Origin: Desulfoplanes sp.
GTDB lineage: Bacteria; Desulfobacterota; Desulfovibrionia; Desulfovibrionales; Desulfomicrobiaceae
DNA length: 8,042 nt
Assembly (NCBI GenBank): GCA_028708105.1
Contig: JAQVZR010000065.1
Span: 1 to 8,042, forward strand
Direction of reading: 5' to 3'
The translations under genes and the position numbers were made by a program. Below are positions 1 to 5,256 of this stretch, piece after piece. Position 1 is the stretch's first letter. Every line of letters begins with the position of its first letter. Below the pieces are notes generated by a model. The model was not told the DNA's origin. It saw only the letters and a program-made list of their open reading frames with translations, and made no database searches.

Positions 1-2555
1 AGGAACGCCTGGGCCTTACCAGGGATCCCTTGTATCTCGTTGACGGTTCGGCCTTTGTCTATAGAGGATTTTATGCCTACCCCGATCTGAAACGCGCAGA
101 CGGATTTCCCACAAATGCCATGTTCATTGTACTGCGTCTGCTGGCCAAGCTGTTACGGGAAGAAAAGGCCGGATATCTCGCATTTATTCTGGATGGTAAG
201 GGACCTACCTTCAGGAACAAGCTCCTGGACAGTTACAAGGCTCAGCGTTTGCGGATGCCCGAAGATCTGGCCATGCAGCTGGAGCCTCTCAATGAGGGAC
301 TGAGGCTCATGGGTATCAAGGTCATGGTCACCGACGGGGTGGAGGCCGATGATTATATTGCCAGTCTGGCATCCCGGTTCAAGGGGGAACGTCCTGTTAT
401 CATTGTTGGCGCGGATAAGGATCTGCAGCAATGCGTGGACGACAATGTTTTCATGTGGGACCCTTCTTTGAAAAAGGAAAAGCTGGTCACCCTGGAATCC
501 TTTTCTCAGAAGCAGCAGCTGACCCCGTCCCAATGGCCGGATTTCCAGGCTCTGGTGGGAGACGCGGCGGACAATATTCCCGGTATCCCCGGTATCGGTC
601 CCAAAACCGCTCTGGGGCTGATGAAACGTTTTCCTTCCCTGGAAAATTTGCAGGAAGGGTTCGAGCGTCTGACAGCCAAGGAGCAGACCAAGCTCAAGCC
701 CCACATGGAGGATGTTTTTATTTTTCGGGAACTGACCCGGCTGAAGACGGAATGCTGCCCGGACTGCACGATGGATGATCTGCGCACGGATCATCCGAAT
801 ATTCCCGAGTTGCTGGATTTTCTTGCATTGTACGAATTCCGTTCTTTGCGACGTGAATTCGCAGCGGTGGCCGAAGGCCTGGGAAAAGATCCAGACGAAG
901 CACCCTCTGAGCCTGGTGTTCAGGTGGTAGAAAGGGTCGCTCCCTTGCAGACAGCCAAGCTGCCGGACGTGAAGGGGCTGGATGTGGGACTTGTGTTCCA
1001 GGACAAGGGGCTTGTCCTGGGGTTGGAGACCCAAGAATATATTGTGTCGGAATGTTCTTCCGGATTGGTCATGGCCCTGCAGCAAGCCAGGTCTGTCAAC
1101 GTTCCTGCCTTGAAAGATATTTTGTACGACAATCCTCTCTGGACGCTGATTCCTTTGGGGGTGTGGTTTGACATCGGGCTGGCTGAGTATCTGCTTAACC
1201 CGGAGGAACGCAATTACAGTTTCGACAGGATCAGAGATGGCCTGGCGGGAGAACTGAACGTGCATCCCGAGAATCGGGGCATTGCCGCCTGCCGGATGGG
1301 CAAAATATTGGCAGCCCGTCTGGAACGAAGCGATTTTATGCCCCTTTTGCGAGACCTTGAGCTGCCGCTGATTCCTGTTCTGGTAAAGATGGAAAAAAAT
1401 GGTATCCGGCTAGATTTGAAGGCCTTTGCCTCTTTTCTTGCCGAGGTACAGACAAAACTTGATGCCTTGACCCGGTCTATTTATCAGCAGGCCGGTATGG
1501 AATTTAATATCCGTTCCAGTCAGCAAATGGGTGACGTCCTGTTCGACCATTTGGGGATTATGTCCAAAAAGAAAACCCCGGGCGGGAAGCCTTCCACCTC
1601 TGTGCAGGCCTTGGAGGCTTTACAGACCGGTCATCCCATTGTCCGGGATATCCTGCATTTTAGAACTCTTGAGAAACTACGATCCACCTATCTCGAGCCC
1701 CTGCCCAGGCTGGTGGACGAGGGCGAGCGGGTGCATACCCATTTCAATAATCTGGCCACGGCCACAGGGCGGCTTTCCAGCAGCGGCCCTAATCTCCAGA
1801 ATATTCCTATCCGTGGAGAATTCGGGCCGCGCATGCGCTCGTGTTTCATTGCCCAGCAGGGGCATAAGCTTGTGGCCGCCGACTATTCGCAGATTGAATT
1901 GCGTATCCTGGCCCACATGTCCCAGGACCCTAATCTGCTGGAGGCCTTTGCCCATGGGGAAGACATCCATGCCCGGACCGCAGCTCTGCTTTTTGATATC
2001 GAGCCTGGCAAGGTGAGTACGGATGAGCGGCGCAAGGCCAAGACCATCAATTTCGGTCTGCTTTACGGCATGGGTCCACAAAAGCTGGGCAAGGAGATGG
2101 GGCTATCGCTCAAAGAGGCCAAGACGTTCATTGATCGCTATTTCAGCAAGCTTGTTCGGGTCAGAGAATTTTACACCCAGATTGAGACCGAGGCCAAAAG
2201 CCAGGGCTATGTGAATACCATTGCCGGTCGTAGACGGCTGTTGCCGGATATCAATTCCAGAAATGCCAATCTGGCCCAGCAGGCCAGACGCATGGCCATT
2301 AACACGGTGGTTCAGGGTTCTGCCGCGGATGTGATCAAAAAAGCAATGCTCGCTGTGGACCGGGATGCCGTCCTGCGCAATCTGCACAGCCGGCTTCTCT
2401 TACAGATTCATGATGAATTGATTCTGGAGGTTCCCGAATCCAACGCCGAAGAAGCCGGGAAACGTTTGGCCGCAGTCATGACCGGTGTTTATGATCTTTC
2501 TGTCCCTCTGGCTGTGGATTGGGGGGTTGGGGATACATGGGCCCAGGCGCATTAA
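1..2555 (+). CDS. polA: DNA polymerase I, 5'-partial at the window edge
   Basis: Family A DNA polymerase for Okazaki-fragment processing and repair. The frame is open from base 3 and reads ERLGLTRDPLYLVDGSAF, a typical PolA N-terminus, so the true start probably lies a few codons before base 1; the TTG at 30 is unlikely to be the start. Counting the codon at 30 as residue 1: the 5' nuclease domain covers about 1-280, with VDGSAFVYR, VEADD, GADKDLQQ and a helix-hairpin-helix region (GIPGIGPKT). A 3'-5' exonuclease-like domain covers about 317-430 but lacks the metal ligands: the expected DxE is absent and the YxxxD position reads IAACR (418-422). The polymerase domain follows, with motif A (VAADYSQIELR, D618), motif B (R667, K671, F675, Y679) and motif C (QIHDE, D795/E796). 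Size is close to proofreading-dead homologues such as Taq polymerase (known 832 aa). It ends in TAA and appears monocistronic. Confidence 0.97.
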   Translation, partial: ERLGLTRDPLYLVDGSAFVYRGFYAYPDLKRADGFPTNAMFIVLRLLAKLLREEKAGYLAFILDGKGPTFRNKLLDSYKAQRLRMPEDLAMQLEPLNEGLRLMGIKVMVTDGVEADDYIASLASRFKGERPVIIVGADKDLQQCVDDNVFMWDPSLKKEKLVTLESFSQKQQLTPSQWPDFQALVGDAADNIPGIPGIGPKTALGLMKRFPSLENLQEGFERLTAKEQTKLKPHMEDVFIFRELTRLKTECCPDCTMDDLRTDHPNIPELLDFLALYEFRSLRREFAAVAEGLGKDPDEAPSEPGVQVVERVAPLQTAKLPDVKGLDVGLVFQDKGLVLGLETQEYIVSECSSGLVMALQQARSVNVPALKDILYDNPLWTLIPLGVWFDIGLAEYLLNPEERNYSFDRIRDGLAGELNVHPENRGIAACRMGKILAARLERSDFMPLLRDLELPLIPVLVKMEKNGIRLDLKAFASFLAEVQTKLDALTRSIYQQAGMEFNIRSSQQMGDVLFDHLGIMSKKKTPGGKPSTSVQALEALQTGHPIVRDILHFRTLEKLRSTYLEPLPRLVDEGERVHTHFNNLATATGRLSSSGPNLQNIPIRGEFGPRMRSCFIAQQGHKLVAADYSQIELRILAHMSQDPNLLEAFAHGEDIHARTAALLFDIEPGKVSTDERRKAKTINFGLLYGMGPQKLGKEMGLSLKEAKTFIDRYFSKLVRVREFYTQIETEAKSQGYVNTIAGRRRLLPDINSRNANLAQQARRMAINTVVQGSAADVIKKAMLAVDRDAVLRNLHSRLLLQIHDELILEVPESNAEEAGKRLAAVMTGVYDLSVPLAVDWGVGDTWAQAH

Positions 2556-2560
2556 AAAAT

Positions 2561-2637
2561 AGGATGCAGGAGAAAGGATACAAGATAGAGGGAAACGGGA
2601 GACGGGAGGCACGGAGACCGGAAATGAGAAAGGGCTC
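2561..2637. repeat. Degenerate 7-base tandem repeat, about 11 units
   Basis: Directly behind polA the plus strand is strongly purine-rich and has a visible 7-base period. Cut into sevens from 2561, about eleven units share the loose consensus (A/C)GG(A/G)NAN, with G at the third position in nine of eleven. Every frame here gives only low-complexity translation. Degenerate heptanucleotide repeats of this style are known from intergenic regions of several bacterial groups; their function is unclear. The units are diverged, so this is a pattern call and not a perfect repeat. Confidence 0.6.
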
Positions 2638-2660
2638 CAAAAAGTGGCGACTTTTTGGAG
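2635..2660. other. Perfect 11-bp inverted repeat, 4-base loop
   Basis: CTCCAAAAAGT (2635-2645) and ACTTTTTGGAG (2650-2660) are exact reverse complements around the loop GGCG. The structure is 80 bases after the polA stop. Neither strand has a U-tract directly after the stem, so it is not a classical intrinsic terminator. It could be an mRNA 3'-end stabiliser for polA, a protein-binding site, or part of the neighbouring repeat element, since it starts where the 7-base repeat ends. Confidence 0.6.
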
Positions 2661-2683
2661 GACACGACATAAATAATTGGGAC

Positions 2684-2734
2684 AACGGTGGCTCTGGGAG
2701 GACAAAGATCAGAGCACCGTTCTATTTTTCTCTC
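2684..2734 (+). terminator. Probable intrinsic terminator downstream of polA
   Basis: AACGGTGGCTCTG (2684-2696) pairs with CAGAGCACCGTT (2710-2721) with a single bulged base and a 13-base loop. It is followed at once by the T-rich tract CTATTTTTCTCTC on the plus strand. It lies between polA and the next co-directional gene, where it would separate their transcripts. The large loop and the bulge lower confidence. Confidence 0.55.
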
Positions 2735-2761
2735 ATTGTACAATAAGTTGTGAGAACCCTC

Positions 2762-3307
2762 ATGCACGAGACCAGTCTTAATCAGACAATTATCGATTAT
2801 ATAAGTGGAGATGAGATCCAGAACACTACCTTCGAGGATTTGCGTCAGGCTATAGCCCTTATCCTGGTGGAACAGCGGGGATATCCCAAGGCTCATCTGC
2901 GGTCCAGGCAAACTCTAAGCTACGTGATCGATGGTCAGGCCTTTGAAAAGGTCCTTGATATTGTGGCTGTTGATGATGCGGGCAAACCCCTGTTGCTGGT
3001 CATGTTCTGCCCGGGCGGACTGGTTACCTACATCCGGCAGTATGTGGCTGCGGCCCGTCTTTTTGAAGGCGGCCCCATTCCCTTTGTCGTGGTCACGGAT
3101 TCCAAAGAGGCCACGCTGGTCAGGTGTGCAGACGGCGAGATCCTGAAGGAGGGCTTCCATGCCTTTCCCACCTGGGAACAGCTGCAGAGCCTGGTTTTTG
3201 AATCCCCCCATCCTCCGTTGAACCAGGAGTGGAAGAACAGGGAGCAACGCATACTTTATGCCATGCATGATCTGTCTGGACCGTGCTGCAAGGGTGAATG
3301 TGAGTAG
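2762..3307 (+). CDS. HsdR N-terminal-domain-like protein with degenerate PD-(D/E)XK site
   Basis: A 181-residue soluble protein. The central part, with LRSRQTLSYVIDGQ, then VLDIVAVDDAGKPLLLVMFC and the later GGPIPFVVVTDSKEATL, follows the strand order of the type I restriction HsdR N-terminal fold (HSDR_N_2 type). In active members of that fold the strand after DIV...GKP ends in an ExK motif (for example VVECK). Here it reads VMFCP, so two catalytic residues are missing and nuclease activity is unlikely. The C-terminus carries CCKGEC, three closely spaced cysteines of unknown meaning. No hsdM or hsdS is nearby, so this is not part of a restriction system in this window. I chose ATG 2762; an in-frame GTG at 2750 is possible. 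Neither has a strong ribosome binding site, and a TACAAT box at 2739-2744 may be a -10 element. Its role is unknown. Confidence 0.8.
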   Translation: MHETSLNQTIIDYISGDEIQNTTFEDLRQAIALILVEQRGYPKAHLRSRQTLSYVIDGQAFEKVLDIVAVDDAGKPLLLVMFCPGGLVTYIRQYVAAARLFEGGPIPFVVVTDSKEATLVRCADGEILKEGFHAFPTWEQLQSLVFESPHPPLNQEWKNREQRILYAMHDLSGPCCKGECE

Positions 3308-3361
3308 GGCAAAGAAGCAGGATCACTATGCTCAAGAATAAAAGAGGACGGCGCTTGTGGC

Positions 3362-3391
3362 CAGGGGGTGTGCCGGGAGACACATCCCCTG
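3362..3391. terminator. Hairpin between convergent genes, possible terminator
   Basis: CAGGGGGTGTG (3362-3372) pairs with CACATCCCCTG (3381-3391) over 11 bp with one G-U pair and an 8-base loop. It sits between the stop at 3307 and the minus-strand stop at 3399, where a shared terminator is expected. A run of six T follows only ten bases later on the plus strand and lies inside the opposing gene's last codons. The minus strand has no immediate T-run. The hairpin is clear; terminator function is inferred from position. Confidence 0.45.
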
Positions 3392-3398
3392 ATGGATG

Positions 3399-3752
3399 CT
3401 ATTTTTTGGGATAGATATCTTTGAGTGCGTCCATGCCTCCATCGGGATTCATCAGTCGGGCCATTTCTTTAGCCACGTCCCTGGGGCTGAAATCTTTGCT
3501 TGTGGTCTCGGTTACGCACAGCAGCCAGCCATTGTCGTTTTGGCCTAGATAAAGTTCTCGGTGAATGGCGGAACTGTTCTCACACAAGACGCCGGTAGTA
3601 AAAAAGGGGCGGGCAAATTCGTATTCGTCGTCCGTCCATTGGTACCGGATATCATGATCCGTGGAAGGGAGTTCATGCAGGTGTTTGCCTTTCCAGGAAC
3701 AGATATCAAAAATTTCTTTGAGATGTTCTCCCTTGTAGAATGTCTCGGCCAT
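3399..3752 (-). CDS. Hypothetical protein, 117 aa
   Basis: I do not recognise the family. The start is well supported: the ATG at 3752-3750 is preceded at six bases by AAGGAGG (plus-strand CCTCCTT at 3759-3765), a near-ideal ribosome binding site. The product is small, soluble and rich in acidic and aromatic residues, with no membrane segment and no signal peptide. Visible stretches are FDICSWKGKHLHELP, YQWTDDEYEFARPFF and a C-terminal helix-like part, FSPRDVAKEMARLMNPDGG. Three cysteines (in DICSW, VLCEN and LLCVT) are not arranged as a recognisable metal site. It is convergent with the HsdR-N-like gene and divergent from a truncated plus-strand reading frame at 3867, so it is probably a single-gene transcript. 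It could be a small enzyme subunit or a conserved protein of unknown function. Confidence 0.75.
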   Translation of the reverse strand: MAETFYKGEHLKEIFDICSWKGKHLHELPSTDHDIRYQWTDDEYEFARPFFTTGVLCENSSAIHRELYLGQNDNGWLLCVTETTSKDFSPRDVAKEMARLMNPDGGMDALKDIYPKK

Positions 3753-3809
3753 GGATGCCCTCCTTGGAGTTGTTGTGGGACTGCAAGTAATATCTGATCA
3801 GAATTTCTT

Positions 3810-3838
3810 CTTTTAGGCCTAAAAAGTTCTCTTTTCAA
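3810..3838 (-). promoter_or_regulatory. Possible promoter with embedded palindrome
   Basis: Read on the minus strand, TTGAAA (plus 3838-3833) is followed after 17 bases by TAAAAG (plus 3815-3810), a moderate sigma-70-like pair about 60 bases upstream of the start at 3752. The spacer and the -10 overlap a perfect 14-bp palindrome, TTTTAGGCCTAAAA, at 3811-3824, which could be an operator. The match to consensus is only partial. Confidence 0.35.
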
Positions 3839-3866
3839 TAGAAAGATCCAACCCCGGAGGGTGGTT

Positions 3867-3992
3867 GTGGACATGCTCACCATTCGGACGAATACGCGGG
3901 AAGAGCTCGTGGATATAGAGCAAACAAAAAGGCGATCAGATGATCGCCTTTTTGTTTGCTCTTGTGATGTGCGGTTTACTGGCGATAGATGA
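3867..3992 (+). pseudogene. Truncated N-terminus resembling a YjbQ/UPF0047-family protein
   Basis: A short plus-strand frame begins at GTG 3867 with GGAGGG (3856-3861) five bases upstream. It reads MDMLTIRTNTREELVDI before entering the inverted repeat at 3917. The opening resembles the N-terminus of YjbQ/UPF0047 proteins as I know them: a first strand of the type LTIxT, then RxELVDIT. From about 3917 the frame reads only the terminator palindrome and then the antisense of the end of the storage-protein gene, stopping at 3992. The intact start signal followed by abrupt loss of homology suggests a gene whose body was deleted at the terminator. It is too short for a domain assignment, so a leader peptide or chance frame remains possible. 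Confidence 0.4.
3917..3962. terminator. Strong bidirectional intrinsic terminator, perfect 22-bp stem
   Basis: Bases 3917-3938 and 3941-3962 are exact reverse complements around a 2-base centre (GA). The GC core GGCGATCA/TGATCGCC is flanked by A5 on one side and T5 on the other, so it works as a rho-independent terminator on either strand. On the minus strand it begins 13 bases after the stop of the storage-protein gene and so ends the tup/storage transcript. On the plus strand it would stop the truncated frame starting at 3867. Confidence 0.9.
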
Positions 3993-4806
3993 TGCTGCCC
4001 ACGTGTTCGCCGTTCAGGGCTTTGGTAAGGTTGCCGGGGATCATGCCGTTGATGATCTGGACCTGATCAATGACTTCGCTGTTCTGGATGATTTCCAGGC
4101 AGGGGCGTTCAATGACCAGGTCATCCTGATCCATATCCATGAGATCCTGTGCGCCGATTTTTGGGATGAACTCGGCGTCGGGGTTCTTTTTGGGATCATC
4201 AGTGTACAGCCCGTTTTCATCTTTGACAAAGATGATGTTTCGGGAGCCCACGAGATCGGCAATGAGCACCAGGCCGACATCGGTGCGATGGATGGGAATG
4301 CGGCCGGTTTTGGGACGCATGGCAAAATAATCATAGGGCGGCATGCCGTGCATGACCGGGATGATGTTTTCGGCAAAATAGGCCGGGAGTTTGACGATAT
4401 CATCGTGGGAAATTTTGACCCCGCCCCAGGGCGACAGGAGGGTGGCCAGCATAAGAGCGTTCTGATCCGAAATGGTGCTCCCGAATTTGGCGATAATCCC
4501 CGTGGGCATACCCAGTTCCAGGCCGATGGTATAGATATGTCTGCTGCGGGTGCCGCCGCCCGTGGTCAGGAGCATCTTGTGCTTGCTCCTGTTGGCCACA
4601 ATTTCCTTGATGATCCCCGGCAGGGCCTTGACTCCTCTGTCGCAGATGGATTGTCCGCCTATCTTGAGCAGACACACATCCGGGTACAGACGTGCCTGGG
4701 GAGCGATTTCCAGTTTTTCCAAAAAGGCTTTGCTGACCAGGCTTTCTCCCATGAGCCGGCTTTTGACATGGAGTCTTTTTCCGTCTTTTTCGCGTACAAG
4801 TGACAT
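3976..4806 (-). CDS. Molybdenum storage protein-like (MosB-type), amino-acid-kinase fold
   Basis: A 276-residue protein of the amino acid kinase superfamily. It is closer to the molybdenum storage protein (MoSto) beta subunit of Azotobacter than to UMP kinase, though it may be annotated as uridylate kinase. Motifs: LLKIGGQSICDRG (46-58) and TTGGGTRSRHIYTIG (81-95) for nucleotide binding; GSTISDQNALML (109-120); GMPPYDYFAMRP (154-165); IPIHRTDVG (170-178); FVKDENGLYTDDP (193-205); and the C-terminus VQIINGMIPGNLTKALNGEHVGSII. The last is nearly the MosB ending as I remember it. MoSto uses ATP hydrolysis to pack molybdate or tungstate as polyoxometalate clusters inside an alpha3-beta3 cage. Only one subunit gene is present here, so a homo-oligomer is likely. 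The start ATG has AGGGAG five bases upstream and lies 12 bases after the 74-residue gene. Being downstream of tupABC points to tungsten storage (inference). Confidence 0.85.
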   Translation of the reverse strand: MSLVREKDGKRLHVKSRLMGESLVSKAFLEKLEIAPQARLYPDVCLLKIGGQSICDRGVKALPGIIKEIVANRSKHKMLLTTGGGTRSRHIYTIGLELGMPTGIIAKFGSTISDQNALMLATLLSPWGGVKISHDDIVKLPAYFAENIIPVMHGMPPYDYFAMRPKTGRIPIHRTDVGLVLIADLVGSRNIIFVKDENGLYTDDPKKNPDAEFIPKIGAQDLMDMDQDDLVIERPCLEIIQNSEVIDQVQIINGMIPGNLTKALNGEHVGSIIYRQ

Positions 4807-4818
4807 TGCTGCTCCCTG

Positions 4819-5043
4819 TTATGCTGAAGTGTCCGCAGGTTCGGGATCAGCGTGTTTTTCCCCTTTGGGGAGACAGATAAGCTGGGCTTTTTCGGATTGG
4901 GCGATGTGTTTGAGTTCGGACATCCACAGATGATTGGAGTACATTTTAAGATCTGTTCCGGCCACAGCTACGACCCTGTATCTAGGTTTCTTTTCTCCCT
5001 CGGCAGTCTTTCTCCGCTCACGATAAAAAATCTTCCCTGGCAT
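4819..5043 (-). CDS. Small protein of unknown function, 74 aa, paired with the storage protein
   Basis: I do not recognise a family. Translation is well supported: AAAGGAGG lies five bases before the ATG at 5043 (plus-strand CCTCCTTT at 5049-5056), and the next gene starts 12 bases after the stop, so the two should be co-translated from one mRNA. The protein is soluble. It has a very basic N-terminus (KIFYRERRKTAEGEKKPR), a predicted strand (YRVVAVAG), a central part TDLKMYSNHLWMSELKHIA that looks helical, another strand (AQLICLPKG) and an acidic, probably disordered tail with two prolines. No signal peptide, transmembrane segment or metal-binding cysteine cluster is visible; the single Cys is in LICLP. 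Its position suggests a role with the storage protein, such as a regulator of filling or release, or a small structural subunit. That is inference only. Confidence 0.75.
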   Translation of the reverse strand: MPGKIFYRERRKTAEGEKKPRYRVVAVAGTDLKMYSNHLWMSELKHIAQSEKAQLICLPKGEKHADPEPADTSA

Positions 5044-5252
5044 GACAGCCTCCTTTGTTGTTGGGGAATCTATGGGGTGCTGCCAGTAGCCACTCTGTTT
5101 TTCTGCACCTTCCGGGGCGCATAAAAACGGGCAGTGCTTGGATTGCCCCTACATGATGACGTTATGGACACGGCAGCCTTACTTGAAAGGTGACATCCCG
5201 TCTTGGGTTTGATGTCGCATCACATATACAAAATACTTCTTGGTAGCGTATG
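5044..5252. other. Gap between tupC and the 74-aa gene
   Basis: These 209 bases hold no convincing gene. Reading on the minus strand from tupC, I see a TTGACA at the tupC stop, a 5-bp hairpin followed by GTTTTTA at about 5148-5123, a 6-bp hairpin (TGCGCC/GGTGCA, one G-U pair) at about 5105-5122, and the ribosome binding site of the 74-residue gene. The gap is much longer than the others in the module apart from the tupA-tupB one, so it may separate the storage genes into a second transcript or uncouple their expression. Confidence 0.5.
5123..5148 (-). terminator. Weak terminator-like hairpin after tupC
   Basis: On the minus strand GGGCA (5148-5144) pairs with TGCCC (5133-5129) around a 10-base loop and is followed by GTTTTTA. 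The stem is only 5 bp, so termination would be partial. The flank GTAGGGGCA...TGCCCG also resembles a degraded copy of the GTAGGGGC-type palindromic repeats that I know from many bacterial genomes. Confidence 0.3.
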
Positions 5253-5256
5253 TCAA
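5226..5256 (-). promoter_or_regulatory. Possible internal promoter for the storage genes
   Basis: TTGACA on the minus strand (plus 5256-5251) matches the -35 consensus exactly and overlaps the tupC stop. Candidate -10 boxes downstream are weak or badly spaced: TATTTT at 15 bases, TTGTAT at 19. It is about 210 bases before the 74-residue gene. This is a guess from consensus only. Confidence 0.25.

Noticed and set aside
30..32. TTG as the polA start codon
   Set aside because: The frame is open upstream and the preceding codons (ERLGLTRDPL) read like the ordinary PolA N-terminus, so the gene continues beyond the left edge.
153..1265. Long minus-strand open frame opposite polA (370 codons)
   Set aside because: It lies entirely antisense to the well-supported polA, has no recognisable domain and its composition follows from polA codon use.
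2552..2911. Minus-strand open frames across the polA downstream gap
   Set aside because: They consist of low-complexity Pro/Ser/Leu translation of the 7-base repeat plus antisense of the HsdR-N-like gene.
2762..3307. Restriction-modification or anti-phage island
   Set aside because: Only a single HsdR-N-like protein with a lost active site is present; no methyltransferase, specificity subunit, helicase or mobility gene is nearby.
3940..4803. Plus-strand open frame of 287 codons opposite the storage-protein gene
   Set aside because: It is a shadow of the MosB-like gene, starts within the terminator palindrome and shows no family motif.
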